From positions 1-61,940 of the forward strand of contig DASWNP010000027.1 of NCBI GenBank assembly GCA_036399175.1: 61,940 bases of DNA, given 5' to 3'. The notes beneath the pieces are model-generated. The model was given only the letters and a program-made list of their open reading frames with translations, made no database searches and was not told the origin of the DNA. The stretch is from DASWNP01 sp036399175 (GTDB taxonomy: Bacteria; Acidobacteriota; Blastocatellia; Pyrinomonadales; Pyrinomonadaceae). Made by a program: the position numbers and the translations under genes. Positions 8,516-17,667 of this stretch are shown in pieces (the stretch's first letter is position 1; the number at the start of each line of letters is the position of its first letter).

Positions 8516-9592
8516 ATGAAAATGAATCCGCGCTCGAAGCTGCTCGCGCTCGCCGCCTCCGCCTTCGCCTTTATCCTTTCGCTCATCTGTCTCGACGCTG
8601 CCAACACGACGCAGGCGCAAGCGCCCGAAAACGTCGCCGCCGCGCCCGCTCGCACGAGCGATTCAGTCCTGCTCGTCCTGAACAAGCAGGAGAACTCGCT
8701 CGCCATCGTCGAGCCTTCGACTTTGAAGGTGGTCGCGCGCATCACGGTCGGTGAAGGGCCGCACGAGGTCGTCGCCTCGCCCGACGGGCGCACCGCCTAC
8801 GTCTGCAACTACGGCACGCAACAGTCGGCGGGCAGCACGCTCTCGGTTATCGACATCGCGGCGCGCAGGGAGATTAAGCGCATCGACCTCGGCGCGCTCC
8901 GACGCCCGCACGGCATCGTCGAGGCCGGAGGCAAAATCTATTTCACGGCGGAGGCCAACCGCGCCGTCGCGCGCTTCGACCCCGCGACCGACAAAGTTGA
9001 CTGGCTGATGGGCACGGGCGAGAGCATCTCTCACATGCTCGTCATCACGCCCGACGCGAAGAAGATTTACACCGCCAACATGCTCTCGAACACCGTGACG
9101 GCGATTCACGTCGGCGCGCCGCCCGTCCCGCCAAACATCACGCACATCGCCGTCGGCAAGACGCCCGAAGGCATCGGTATCTCGCCCGACGGCGGCGAAG
9201 TTTGGGCGGCCAACCGCGCCGACGGCACTGTCTCCATCATCGACACGGCCACCAACAAAGTGAAAGAGACGCTGCCGAAATTCTCGCAGCTTCCCTTCCG
9301 CGTCGCCTTCACGCCCGACGGCAAGCGCGTGCTCATCCCCGACCCCGTCGGCGGCGAGCTGATAATCTTCGACGCCGCGACGCGCAAAGAACTCAAGCGC
9401 ATCAAGATTGCGGGCGGCACGGTCGGCGTCGCCGTCTCGGCTGACGGCAGACGCGCTTTCGTCGCGCTTCAGGAACTCAACAGCGTCGCCGCCGTCGATT
9501 TAGACAGGATGGAAGTCGTCGGCAAGGTCGAGACCGGCGCAGGCCCCGACGGCCTCGCATGGGCTGAAAGAGCCACGCCGAAGGGGGACTAG
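8516..9592 (+). CDS. secreted YncE/YVTN-type beta-propeller protein
   Basis: A 358-residue exported protein. A signal peptide (hydrophobic core LLALAASAFAFILSLICL, ending near AQA) is followed by about seven propeller blades of the 40-residue YVTN/YncE type: repeated phrases such as VVASPDGRTAYVCNYG, IGISPDGGEVWAANR and VAVSADGRRAFVALQ. Such proteins usually bind ligands or DNA, or act as scaffolds in the periplasm; the partner is unknown. The ATG at 8516 follows GGAG at good spacing. Transcribed towards mqnC. Confidence 0.88.
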   Translation: MKMNPRSKLLALAASAFAFILSLICLDAANTTQAQAPENVAAAPARTSDSVLLVLNKQENSLAIVEPSTLKVVARITVGEGPHEVVASPDGRTAYVCNYGTQQSAGSTLSVIDIAARREIKRIDLGALRRPHGIVEAGGKIYFTAEANRAVARFDPATDKVDWLMGTGESISHMLVITPDAKKIYTANMLSNTVTAIHVGAPPVPPNITHIAVGKTPEGIGISPDGGEVWAANRADGTVSIIDTATNKVKETLPKFSQLPFRVAFTPDGKRVLIPDPVGGELIIFDAATRKELKRIKIAGGTVGVAVSADGRRAFVALQELNSVAAVDLDRMEVVGKVETGAGPDGLAWAERATPKGD

Positions 9593-9610
9593 AACAAAAG
9601 AGGAAAGAAA

Positions 9611-9757
9611 TTAACAGGGATGGACAGGACGGAAGAGAAATGATGAATGATGAATGATGAATGCGGAATGAAAAGCAGAAAGCAGTTTGTCTTTATAATT
9701 CATCATTCCGCATTCCGCATTCATCATTTGTCTTTATCCTGTCCATCCATGTTTGAA
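9611..9757. repeat. composite element E4: heptamer hairpin flanked by the AACAGGGATGGACAGGA repeat on both sides
   Basis: Core: left arm ATGATGA x3 plus ATGCGGA (9640-9670), right arm TTCATCA/TTCCGCA units (9698-9729). Outside this lies TTAACAGGGATGGACAGGA (9611-9629) and its inverted relative TCCTGTCCATCCATG (9735-9749), so the element has outer as well as inner inverted repeats. It sits between two convergent genes and could terminate both. Confidence 0.88.
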
Positions 9758-9775
9758 TTGTTTTCTTAGGTGCTC

Positions 9776-10927
9776 TTAATCGGCGAAGGCGACGCTCAGC
9801 TCGCGTAAAAGTGCCGAGTCGCTGGCGTCCCCCTGCTTCGACTCTTCGCGGTTGACGTGGCGATAGAGTATGTCGCGCTGTTGCGGACGGAAACCGGCGG
9901 TGCGTATCAGGTAGCGGAGCATTTTTTCGTCTGCCGTGTTGTGTGCCCCGGCTGCCGAGACGACGTTCTCTTCAATCATCACCGAGCCCATGTCGTTTGC
10001 GCCGAAGCGGAGCGCCACCTGTCCGAGCCTGAGCCCTTGAGTCAGCCAAGAGGATTGGAAGTTCTCTATGTTGTCGAGGAAGATGCGCGAGACGGCGAGC
10101 ATCTTGAGATAATCGACGCCGGTCGGCTCTTCCGTGATGCGACGCCCGAGCGCCGTGTTCTCACGCTGAAACGTCCAGGGGATGAAGGCCGTGAAGCCGC
10201 CCGTCTCGTCTTGCAGGTCGCGTATGCGCTGGAGGTGCCGGACGCGATGAACGACCGCATCGCCGATGCCGAACATCATCGTCGCCGTCGAGCGCAGGCC
10301 AACACGGTGAACAGCGCGCATCACTCCGAGCCACTCGTCGGTCGTGCATTTGGTCGAGACCCGCTTGCGAACTTCGTCGTCGAGAATCTCCGCGCCGCCG
10401 CCCGGCAGCGAATAGAGCCCCGCATCTTTGAGACGCCGCATAATCTCTTCGTAGGAGAGGCCGGAGATGAGATGTATGTTGTGAATCTCCGGCGGAGAGA
10501 AGCAGTGAAGCTGAAAGCTCGGATACTTCACATGAAGCGTCCGCAGGAGGTCTTCGTACCACTCGATGCTGAAGTCGGGGTGTAAGCCCCCCTGCATCAA
10601 AACGCCCGTGCCGCCGAGTGCGATGGTCTCGTCTATCTTCTCGTAAATCTCTTCGAGCGTGCGGACGTAGGTGTCCGGCTTACCGGGGCGACGATAAAAC
10701 GCGCAGAAGGTGCAGACGACGTTGCAGACGTTCGTGTAGTTGATGTTGCGGTCGATGATATAGGTGACGACGCCCGACGGGTGTCGGCGCTTGCGAATCT
10801 CGTCGGCGGCAACGCCCATGCGCGCGATGTCGTCGGATTCAAGCAGAGCCGTGCAATCCTCCGCCGTCAGCCGCTCACCGGCGAGCGCGCGGTCAAGAAT
10901 CGGCTGGATGTCTCTCGTAGCATTCAT
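9776..10927 (-). CDS. mqnC: cyclic dehypoxanthinyl futalosine synthase (radical SAM, menaquinone pathway)
   Basis: A 383-residue radical SAM enzyme of the MqnC/CofH group. It catalyses cyclisation of dehypoxanthine futalosine in the futalosine route to menaquinone. The [4Fe-4S] motif is CNVVCTFCAF (CxxxCxxC), followed by GGTGVLMQGG and LPGGGAEI, characteristic of this family. The start MNATRDIQP at 10927 is preferred; further upstream the frame runs into repeat E5. mqnA lies immediately upstream in the same direction, supporting MqnC over the related MqnE or CofH. Confidence 0.93.
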   Translation of the reverse strand: MNATRDIQPILDRALAGERLTAEDCTALLESDDIARMGVAADEIRKRRHPSGVVTYIIDRNINYTNVCNVVCTFCAFYRRPGKPDTYVRTLEEIYEKIDETIALGGTGVLMQGGLHPDFSIEWYEDLLRTLHVKYPSFQLHCFSPPEIHNIHLISGLSYEEIMRRLKDAGLYSLPGGGAEILDDEVRKRVSTKCTTDEWLGVMRAVHRVGLRSTATMMFGIGDAVVHRVRHLQRIRDLQDETGGFTAFIPWTFQRENTALGRRITEEPTGVDYLKMLAVSRIFLDNIENFQSSWLTQGLRLGQVALRFGANDMGSVMIEENVVSAAGAHNTADEKMLRYLIRTAGFRPQQRDILYRHVNREESKQGDASDSALLRELSVAFAD

Positions 10928-10970
10928 CTGATTTTCCACTTCAACTGTTTTGCAGATTGCCAACCAAGCT

Positions 10971-11088
<118 letters not shown>

Positions 11089-11092
11089 TTTC

Positions 11093-11917
11093 TTATGCAA
11101 TCGCCGAGCCGAGCAGCTTCAGGGGTCGCACCGACTCGACGAGGCCGTGCCTGTGGGCGAGCTTGTAATACAGCTCAAGCCCGGCGCGCATCTCTTCGTC
11201 GAGCTTGAAGCAGATATTCTCGCGCAGGTAAGAGAGCAATTCGGCGCGCGGCAGAGAGAGCGCCCGGCTGTACTCGTCGGCAAGCTCTTCGGCGTGGCTC
11301 AAGCCTTCGTCGCGCGCCGCCGCGAAATCGACGCGCCTCACACGCTCTTTCGCTCCCGCGTGCGCCATCCACATGGCAAAGACGAAGCCGAGCCCCGTCC
11401 ACTCGCGCCAGAGGCTCGCAAGGTCGTGGACGACTAGCCCTTCGCGCGGGAAAGTCATGGCTGGGTCGCCGATGACGAGGGCGGCGTCCGCAGCGTCGAG
11501 CATCTCAGTCAGGTTCGGCTCGCTCCGGGAAAACTCCGGCGTGCGCTGTAGAAACTCTCGGAAGATAATCTGCACGAGCGCGACGGAGGTGCGCGAAGAA
11601 TTGTCGAGGGCTACGCTGCGCACGTCCTTCAGCTCGACGCCGCGCGTCACGAGCACGACGCTTCGCACCGCTCGACGCGCGCCCACGCACACGTCGGGCA
11701 CGACCTCCACCTCCGGCATGCGCTGGTATTCGATGACCGGCACGAGCGCCACGTCCGCCGCCCCGCGCGCCAGCATGTCGCCGCAGCGCGCGGGCGCAGC
11801 ATCCGTCAGAAGCTCCACCTCTTCGCGCCGCGAGCCGCGCGTAAAACTCCAAATGAGCGGCGCAGTGTTCAAATAGCTTGAGGCGGCGACGCGCGGCCTG
11901 CCCCCTTCGTTTCCCAT
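11093..11917 (-). CDS. mqnA: chorismate dehydratase (menaquinone futalosine pathway)
   Basis: A 274-residue periplasmic-binding-protein-like enzyme that dehydrates chorismate to 3-enolpyruvylbenzoate, the first step of futalosine menaquinone synthesis. Family features include RVAASSYLNTAPL at the N-terminus, ALDNSSRTSVALVQIIF, and DAALVIGDPAM. The start at 11917 (MGNEGGRP) has GGAAGAGAG upstream; an in-frame GTG nine codons earlier is less likely. It precedes mqnC in the same transcription unit; mqnB, D and E are not in the window. Confidence 0.93.
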   Translation of the reverse strand: MGNEGGRPRVAASSYLNTAPLIWSFTRGSRREEVELLTDAAPARCGDMLARGAADVALVPVIEYQRMPEVEVVPDVCVGARRAVRSVVLVTRGVELKDVRSVALDNSSRTSVALVQIIFREFLQRTPEFSRSEPNLTEMLDAADAALVIGDPAMTFPREGLVVHDLASLWREWTGLGFVFAMWMAHAGAKERVRRVDFAAARDEGLSHAEELADEYSRALSLPRAELLSYLRENICFKLDEEMRAGLELYYKLAHRHGLVESVRPLKLLGSAIA

Positions 11918-11986
11918 CCGATTAGCTCTCTTCCCTTCCCACACGCCGCTTCACGCCGGACGCTTCGCCAGTCATTATCTCATAAA

Positions 11987-12084
11987 GTGAGCGGTGAGCA
12001 GTAAGCGGTGAGCAGTAAGCAATCAGCGTTTAGCCGCTCAGCCAAAACGGGAAGGCAGTTCTGAGTTACTGCTCACCGCTCACT
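11987..12084. repeat. heptamer inverted-repeat element E6
   Basis: Left arm GTGAGCG/GTGAGCA/GTAAGCG/GTGAGCA/GTAAGCA, five units at 11987-12022; right arm TTACTGC/TCACCGC/TCACTTT. The spacer carries GGCAGTTCTG, a loop motif shared with several other elements. It lies between the divergent mqnA and cyclase genes, so here it is upstream of both rather than downstream. Confidence 0.85.
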
Positions 12085-12166
12085 TTCCTTCCGCGTTGAC
12101 AGTCTTCTCGGGCAGCCTTTACCATAGCCGCAAGAATCTTCGTATCGTCTTTCGAGCCGAGCATCA

Positions 12167-12820
12167 ATGCCCTTCTTAGACATCAGCGTCCCCCTCTCTC
12201 CGGCCACTACCCCGACTTATCCGGGCGACCCCGGCATCGAGTTTGAATCGTGGGCGGCGCTCTCCAGAGGCGACGCCGCCAACGTCACCATGCTTCACTT
12301 CGGCGCGCACACCGGCACGCACGTCGATGCGCCCGCACATTTCATCGAAGGCGCGGCGCGTCTCTTCGAGATGCCGCTCGACGCGCTCATCGGCGAGGCG
12401 CGCGTCGTCGAAATTGCATCGGACGTGCGCGCGATAATGCCTGAGCACCTGCGCCTCCGAGAGCTTGCGGGCGCAGAGCGCGTGCTCTTAAAGACGCGCA
12501 ACTCCGCCTTCTGGCGCGAGTCGGCGGCCACCTTCCGCGAAGATTTCACTTACATCACGAACGAAGCGGCGCGCGTGCTCGTACAGCAAGGTGTGAGGCT
12601 CGTCGGCATTGATTACCTGTCGGTCGAAAAATTCAAATCCGACAATTTCGAGACGCATCTCACGCTGCTATCGCGCGGCGTCGTCGTCCTCGAAGGGCTC
12701 GACCTCAGCGCCGTCGAGCCGGGCAGCTACGAGCTTATCTGCCTGCCCCTCAGAATCGCCTCGGGTAGCGGCGACGGCGCACCCGCCCGCGCTGTCCTTC
12801 GGACGGGGGACGGGGGTTAG
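12167..12820 (+). CDS. cyclase / kynurenine formamidase-like metal hydrolase
   Basis: A 217-residue member of the cyclase family (KynB-like), metal-dependent amidases that open formamides or cyclic amides. The metal motif HTGTHVDAPAHF is present at about residues 46-57, and the N-terminus DISVPLSPATTPTYPGDPG is typical. No tryptophan-catabolism neighbours are visible, so the substrate is open. The last residues (TGDGG) and the TAG stop fall inside the G-rich arm of repeat E7, so the C-terminus appears to have been rewritten by the element. Confidence 0.87.
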   Translation: MPFLDISVPLSPATTPTYPGDPGIEFESWAALSRGDAANVTMLHFGAHTGTHVDAPAHFIEGAARLFEMPLDALIGEARVVEIASDVRAIMPEHLRLRELAGAERVLLKTRNSAFWRESAATFREDFTYITNEAARVLVQQGVRLVGIDYLSVEKFKSDNFETHLTLLSRGVVVLEGLDLSAVEPGSYELICLPLRIASGSGDGAPARAVLRTGDGG

Positions 12821-12975
12821 GGGATGGGGGATGGGGGTTGGGGGTTGGGGGAATGGTGCTTTGGTTTCAACTTTAAAGTTCAAGCCTCGGTTGCAGGTTT
12901 TCAGTTTCGACCTTTGGGCGCGGAGTTTTGGGTCTGGTTTTCCCCAACTCCTAACCCCCATCCCCCATCCCCCAG
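12801..12975. repeat. heptamer inverted-repeat element E7 overlapping a gene end
   Basis: The left arm has several 7-mers of the type GGGGATG/GGGGTTG (12801-12856); the right arm is CCCCAACTCCTAACCCCC and CATCCCC units (12940-12974). The spacer is long, about 80 bases. The left arm begins inside the upstream coding sequence and supplies its stop codon; the right arm ends about 27 bases before the cupin start. Same heptamer family as E2. Confidence 0.85.
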
Positions 12976-13001
12976 AGCGCAGCGACCGAAGGGAGCAAGC
13001 G

Positions 13002-13364
13002 ATGAAGAAAGTTAATCTGGCGGAGAAGTTCGGGCTGTTTGATGAATATTGGAGTCCAAAGATTGTCGGGGAGATAAACGACGCGCAGGTGAAGCTTGTC
13101 AAGCTGAAGGGCGAATTTGTCTGGCACACTCACGAGGCTGAGGACGAGATGTTTCTGGTCGTCAGGGGGAGCCTGCTGATACGCCTGCGCGACGGCGACG
13201 ACGTTCGTCTCGAAGAGGGCGAGTTCCTTATCGTCCCGCGCGGAGTCGAGCACATGCCGGTCGCAGAAGAAGAAGCGCACGTGCTTCTCTTCGAGCCGAA
13301 GACGACGCTCAACACGGGCGACGTGCAGAACGAAAGAACTGTGGCCGAGCTTCAATCCATCTGA
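13002..13364 (+). CDS. small single-domain cupin
   Basis: A 120-residue cupin. Motif 1 is visible as WHTHEAEDEMFLVVRGSLLIRL, with two His and a Glu as metal ligands, and motif 2 as EEGEFLIVPRGVEHMPVA. Such proteins are metal-dependent oxygenases, isomerases or sugar-binding proteins; the role here is unknown. The ATG at 13002 follows GGGAGCAAGCG. It is separated from the next frame by three bases, suggesting joint transcription. Confidence 0.88.
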   Translation: MKKVNLAEKFGLFDEYWSPKIVGEINDAQVKLVKLKGEFVWHTHEAEDEMFLVVRGSLLIRLRDGDDVRLEEGEFLIVPRGVEHMPVAEEEAHVLLFEPKTTLNTGDVQNERTVAELQSI

Positions 13365-13367
13365 GCT

Positions 13368-13715
13368 TTGAGAGCATCCGAACAGTTGAAGACGAGGCTT
13401 CAAACCGCCGCGCAGCCGGAGAGCGAGGCTGTCATCAAGCAGGCCGAGTTCGCCGCCGCGCGTCGGCGCATGGCGCGGCGTTCAATCCCCGAGCTGATAG
13501 AGCTTCTCGGTAGCCCCGATTTGCGCACGCGCTTTCTCGCAGAGATGTGCCTGCGCGATGCGACCGACACTTGACTCAGTTTTCAGCCTGCGGCTCGGCA
13601 GGCCGAACGCGAAAAAGCAATCGACGAATGGCGCGAGTGGTGGCAGGCCAACCGCGCAACCTTTAAGAAACGATGGCAAACTCACGCAGGCAAACAAACT
13701 CGCAGAAGCCCCTGA
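13368..13715 (+). pseudogene. HEAT-type small gene interrupted by an in-frame TGA
   Basis: A TTG-initiated frame encodes 68 residues ending ...LLGSPDLRTRFLAEMCLRDATDT, then TGA at 13572-13574. The same frame continues after the stop for 46 codons: LSFQPAARQAEREKAIDEWREWWQANR and onward to a TGA at 13713. HEAT-like segments ending in an (A)I-x-x-WR-x-WW-x-x-NR tail are recognisable as one protein, so the two parts look like one gene broken by a stop or by compensating indels. The tail overlaps the start of the next gene. Readthrough or a sequencing error is also possible. Confidence 0.5.
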
Positions 13716-14161
13716 CGAAATCGGGCGAGACGGAGGCTTCGCAGCAGTCGGAATCCGACCCGCGCGCCGCTCAGGAACAACAACTCGACGTTGATTCGCC
13801 CGCTTACCGCGAGCGCGTCTACCGGCTCGTGCGCCGCATCCCTCCGGGGCGCGTGATGACCTACGGGCAGATTGCAGAATTGCTCGGCGAAGGCTACACG
13901 CCGCGCACCGTCGGCTTCGTCATGCACGCCGCCGACGAGCAGAGAGACCCCTGGCATCGAGTCATCAACGCGCAGGGCGCGTGCTCTACGGGACGCTTGC
14001 TCCTGCCGCACAACAAGCAACAGTTGATGCTCGAAGCCGAGGGCGTCGAGTTCGACGCGCGCGGGCGCTGCGACCTCAAGCGTTATCGATGGACGCCGGA
14101 GGAAGCCGAAGGAGCGGGCGGCACGGAGGAAGACGCGCAGCCGAGCCTCTTCGCCGATTGA
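13673..14161 (+). CDS. alkyltransferase-like DNA damage-flagging protein (ATL)
   Basis: A 162-residue protein with the MGMT/ATL DNA-binding domain: PPGRVMTYGQIAELLG, the arginine-finger segment PRTVGFVM, and the active-site loop PWHRVIN. In methyltransferases this loop is PCHRV; here Trp (W94) replaces the alkyl-accepting Cys. ATL proteins bind O6-alkylguanine and hand it to nucleotide excision repair without removing it. A charged N-terminal extension of about 35 residues precedes the domain; the exact start could lie further in. Confidence 0.88.
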   Translation: MANSRRQTNSQKPLTKSGETEASQQSESDPRAAQEQQLDVDSPAYRERVYRLVRRIPPGRVMTYGQIAELLGEGYTPRTVGFVMHAADEQRDPWHRVINAQGACSTGRLLLPHNKQQLMLEAEGVEFDARGRCDLKRYRWTPEEAEGAGGTEEDAQPSLFAD

Positions 14162-14199
14162 GGCGCGGGCGAGCGTACGGAGGCGGGAGGAGAAGGCGA

Positions 14200-14613
14200 A
14201 TGAACAGAGAGTCGATAGAGAGGCGCGCGCCTTATGAAGTCAGCGCGTCGCGCTACAGCGTCCCGACGCAGATGGTGACGACGGCCTTCGAGCTGCCCGG
14301 TTATCGAGTCAGGCAGAATCTGGGAGTCGTGCGCGGCATCGTCGTTCGCTCGCGCAATCTCTTCGTCAACATCGGCGCGGTCTTCAACGCGATGGTCGGC
14401 GGAAACATCACCGCCTGGACGCGACTCTGCGAACAGACCCGCTCCGAAGCCTTCGACATCATGGTTCAACACGCCAGCGAGATTGGAGCCAACGCTATCA
14501 TCGGCGCGCGCTACGACGCGACCGAGATTGCCAGCGGCGCGACCGAAGTTCTCGCCTACGGCACGGCGGTCGTCGTCGAGGCGTCGGAAGGCGCAGGCAC
14601 ATACCGCTCTTGA
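14200..14613 (+). CDS. YbjQ/UPF0145 family protein
   Basis: A 137-residue protein of the YbjQ family, which forms pentamers and is annotated as putative heavy-metal binding. Signatures: GYRVRQNLGVVRGIVVRSRNLF, ARSEAFD-like CEQTRSEAFDIMVQHASEIGANAIIGARYD and ATEVLAYGTAVVV. The function in cells is poorly known. The start at 14200 follows a very strong GGAGGAGAAGG. The stop overlaps the TTG start of the thioesterase gene, implying translational coupling. Confidence 0.88.
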   Translation: MNRESIERRAPYEVSASRYSVPTQMVTTAFELPGYRVRQNLGVVRGIVVRSRNLFVNIGAVFNAMVGGNITAWTRLCEQTRSEAFDIMVQHASEIGANAIIGARYDATEIASGATEVLAYGTAVVVEASEGAGTYRS

Positions 14614-15035
14614 AAGACGCCGCGCTGACGATTGACGAGTTGACGCGCCTGCGGAGCGGCCTCGCGCGCGTCGCCTACGCGCGCCTGCTCGGCATCGAGC
14701 TTGAGAGCGCCGAGCGCGGCGCGGTCGTCTTCCGCATGAGCGCCCGCAGCGACTTGGAGCAAATCGACCGTATCATGCACGGTGGCGCAATCGCTTCGCT
14801 CGTAGATACGGCCTCGGCCTTCGCCGTCCTCTCGCTGCTTGAGGCCGGACAGACGACCGCCACCGTCGATTTAACGATTCATTACCTGCGCCCCGTCCGC
14901 GACGACGCACAACTCAAGGCGCACGCGCACGTGCTGCGAGCCGGAAGGCGCATCGTCACCGTCAGCATCGAAGTTATGAACGAGCACGGAGAGCTGACGG
15001 CCACCGCGCTCACGACCTACGCCAGAAAAGGCTAG
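14610..15035 (+). CDS. PaaI-type hotdog thioesterase
   Basis: A 141-residue hotdog-fold protein of the PaaI/YdiI group, likely an acyl-CoA thioesterase. The family core MHGGAIASLVDTASAFAVLSL is present (the usual HGG...D/E motif), followed by TVDLTIHYLRPV. The start is TTG, overlapping the TGA of the YbjQ gene (TTGA). The acyl substrate cannot be told from sequence. Confidence 0.85.
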   Translation: MKDAALTIDELTRLRSGLARVAYARLLGIELESAERGAVVFRMSARSDLEQIDRIMHGGAIASLVDTASAFAVLSLLEAGQTTATVDLTIHYLRPVRDDAQLKAHAHVLRAGRRIVTVSIEVMNEHGELTATALTTYARKG

Positions 15036-15067
15036 CCCGCACTCGAAAGACAGTCGGAGGTTTGAGC

Positions 15068-17218
15068 TTGAAGTTAAAAGCGTTGTTTCTATCAATCGTC
15101 GTCGTTCAGGGATGCCTGCTCAGGGAGCCGCCCGCATACGGGCAGGGGCGTCCGGTCAGAACAAATATGAAGAATGAGAGCAACACTCTCGTCGAGCGCG
15201 TCGGCTTGAACGGCTTCGTGCAGATTGAAGCCGAGAGCTTCCGCAAGCTTACGCCGCGCCAGCAGGCTCTCGCCTACTGGCTCTCGCAGGCTGCCATCGC
15301 CATCGACCCCATTCTCTACGACCAGATGTCGCGCTTCGGCCTCCGGCAGAAACGGATTCTCGAAGCCATCGTCGCGCGCCCTCGCGGCACGCCAGCCGCC
15401 ACGCACAGGAAAATCGTCGATTACACCAAGCTCTTCTGGGCCAATCACGGCAATCACAACGAGACGACCGCGCAGAAATTTCTGCCCACGTTCTCTTTCG
15501 AGGAGCTTGAGAGCGCCGCCCTACAGGCCGTCAAAAACGGCGCGCTCACAGACACGCCGGAACAGATTCGTCAGGAACTCGCAGAGCTTCGCCAGTCCTT
15601 CTTCGACCCCGACTTCGAGCCGCTCGTCACGGCCAAGAGCCCGCGCGGCTCGCTCGACATCCTACAGGCCAGCGCAAACAACCTCTACGCCGGAGTTCGG
15701 GTCGCCGACCTCAAAGATTTTCAGGAGCGCTACCCGCTCAACTCGCGCCTCGTCAAGATGGACGACGGGCGTTTGATTGAACAGGTCTATCGCGCCGGGA
15801 CGCCCGACGGACGAGTCCCCGCCGGGCTCTACGCCGAATATCTTCTGAAGGCCAACGAATATCTCTCGAAGGCGCGACCCTACGCCGAGCCCGGTCAGGC
15901 CGCAGTTATAGATAGCCTGATACGCTTCTACCAGACAGGCGACCCGCAGGACTGGCTCAAGGTGGGCGAAAGCTGGGTGCAGAACAACGTCCGCGTCGAT
16001 TTCAGCAACGGCTTCGTCGAGGTCTACCGCGACGCGCGCGGCGCGAAGGGCGCGATTCAGGGCTTCGTCTCCGTCATCGACGAACGCCTGAACAGCATGA
16101 TGGTCAAGCTGGCGGACAACGCGCAGTATTTTGAAGACCGCGCGCCCTGGGCTGAGCAGTACAGGAAACAGGGCGTCAAGCCGCCGCTCGCCAAAGCCAT
16201 CGAGACCGTTATCGAGACGGGCGACTTCGGCGTCACGACCGTCGGCGTCAACCTCCCGAACGAAAGCGAGATTCACGAAAAATACGGGACGAAGAGTTTC
16301 TTCCTCACCGGCTCGACGCGCACGCTCTCGCGCGCCGCAGGCACTACCTCGCTCGAAGAGTTTTCCGCCTCGCGCGAAGAAGCTGCGCTTCTCAAAAAGC
16401 ACGGCGAAGAGGCCAGCGACCTCCTCACCGCCATGCACGAAGTCATCGGTCACGGCTCGGGCAAGCTCAACCCGAAGCTCACGCGCCAGCCCGCCTTCTA
16501 TCTCAAAGAGTATTACTCGACGCTCGAAGAGGCGCGCGCCGATTTGATGGCTCTCTGGAACGTCTGGGACGCGAAGTCGCGCTCGCTCGGCCTCGTCTCG
16601 CACCCCGACGTTGCCAAAGCGATGTACCTGCAAGCCGCCCGCGCCCCGCTCGTACAGCTTCGCTCCATCCCGCAGGGCGACCACATCGAGGAAGACCACC
16701 AGCGCAACCGGCAGCTCATCGTCAACTACATCATCGACAAAACCGGCGCAATCCAACTCGTCGAGCGCAACGGCAAGCACTACATGCTCGTCCGCGACTA
16801 CGAAAAGATGCGCGAGGGCGTCGGGCTGCTGCTCGCCGAGCTGATGCGCATCAAAGCCGAGGGCGACTACGAAGCCGGAAAGGCGCTCGTCGATAAGTAC
16901 GGTGTCCGCTTCGACCCAAAACTGCGCGACGAAGTGGTCGCCCGCTACAAGCGGCTCAACCTGCCCACCTACTGGACGGGCATCAACCCCGAGCTGACGC
17001 CCACCTTCGCCGCCGACGGCACGCTCACCCGCGTCGAGATGACCTACCCGCGCGATTTCCAGCGCCAGCGCCTCTCCTACAGCGCCATGTACGACCCGCG
17101 CCTCAGAAGCGCCCTGAATGAGCCCGCGCGCGGCGGAGACAAACGACGCACGACCGCGCGCAAAGCTCCCGCTCCGACGAAGCGCGGCGCGACGCCCGTC
17201 GATAGCAGGCGACAGTAA
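15068..17218 (+). CDS. dipeptidyl-peptidase III family zinc peptidase (M49), probable lipoprotein
   Basis: A 716-residue M49 metallopeptidase that removes N-terminal dipeptides. The zinc site is HEVIGH at residues 457-462 with the second motif EEARAD at 487-492, and GHGSGKLNPKL follows as in the family. A short hydrophobic leader ending VVVQGC may be a lipoprotein signal, suggesting an envelope location. Two in-frame TTG codons are possible; 15068 is eight bases from GGAGG and is preferred over 15062. The last 40 residues are Arg/Lys-rich and look like a nonconserved tail. Confidence 0.9.
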   Translation: MKLKALFLSIVVVQGCLLREPPAYGQGRPVRTNMKNESNTLVERVGLNGFVQIEAESFRKLTPRQQALAYWLSQAAIAIDPILYDQMSRFGLRQKRILEAIVARPRGTPAATHRKIVDYTKLFWANHGNHNETTAQKFLPTFSFEELESAALQAVKNGALTDTPEQIRQELAELRQSFFDPDFEPLVTAKSPRGSLDILQASANNLYAGVRVADLKDFQERYPLNSRLVKMDDGRLIEQVYRAGTPDGRVPAGLYAEYLLKANEYLSKARPYAEPGQAAVIDSLIRFYQTGDPQDWLKVGESWVQNNVRVDFSNGFVEVYRDARGAKGAIQGFVSVIDERLNSMMVKLADNAQYFEDRAPWAEQYRKQGVKPPLAKAIETVIETGDFGVTTVGVNLPNESEIHEKYGTKSFFLTGSTRTLSRAAGTTSLEEFSASREEAALLKKHGEEASDLLTAMHEVIGHGSGKLNPKLTRQPAFYLKEYYSTLEEARADLMALWNVWDAKSRSLGLVSHPDVAKAMYLQAARAPLVQLRSIPQGDHIEEDHQRNRQLIVNYIIDKTGAIQLVERNGKHYMLVRDYEKMREGVGLLLAELMRIKAEGDYEAGKALVDKYGVRFDPKLRDEVVARYKRLNLPTYWTGINPELTPTFAADGTLTRVEMTYPRDFQRQRLSYSAMYDPRLRSALNEPARGGDKRRTTARKAPAPTKRGATPVDSRRQ

Positions 17219-17288
17219 AGTCGGTTCGCGTGCTCGGTTCGTTGCGCGCGACAGTCAAGCTTTGGAGGCGTCGAAGGTTTTGAGCGCG

Positions 17289-17660
17289 ATGCGAAATCAG
17301 GACGAGCTTTTCGATGCCCTGAGCCGTTCGGCTTTCCGCGCGCGCTTTCGTCTGCGCGGCAAAGAGCTGGATTACCTGCGGCGCAAAGGGCTGGCGGTCG
17401 TCCTCGAACACGCCGCCGACTTCATCGAAAAGCGCCTCGCGCCCGCCTATCCGCCAAACGACGGCAAGCAGACTCCCATGCGTCATCATCCGGTCTTCAT
17501 CGCGCAGCATGCGACGGCTACCTGCTGCCGGGGATGCCTTGAGAAGTGGCACTCTATCCCGAAAGGCCACGCGCTCGACGCTGAAGAGAAACTCCACGTG
17601 CTGGCCGCCATCGAAAGATGGCTGAGACTTCAGGCCGTCGAAGCTACAGATGAAGCTTGA
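17289..17660 (+). CDS. DUF4186 family protein
   Basis: A 123-residue protein of the DUF4186 family, recognised by the near-invariant run GKQTPMRHHPVFIAQHATATCC, the Cys pair with RGCLEKWH, and IPKG. The Cys and His residues suggest a metal site. Function is not established. The frame extends upstream without similarity; ATG 17289 starts the conserved part. It is convergent with the CoiA-like gene, seven bases apart. Confidence 0.87.
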   Translation: MRNQDELFDALSRSAFRARFRLRGKELDYLRRKGLAVVLEHAADFIEKRLAPAYPPNDGKQTPMRHHPVFIAQHATATCCRGCLEKWHSIPKGHALDAEEKLHVLAAIERWLRLQAVEATDEA

Positions 17661-17667
17661 GACAGGA

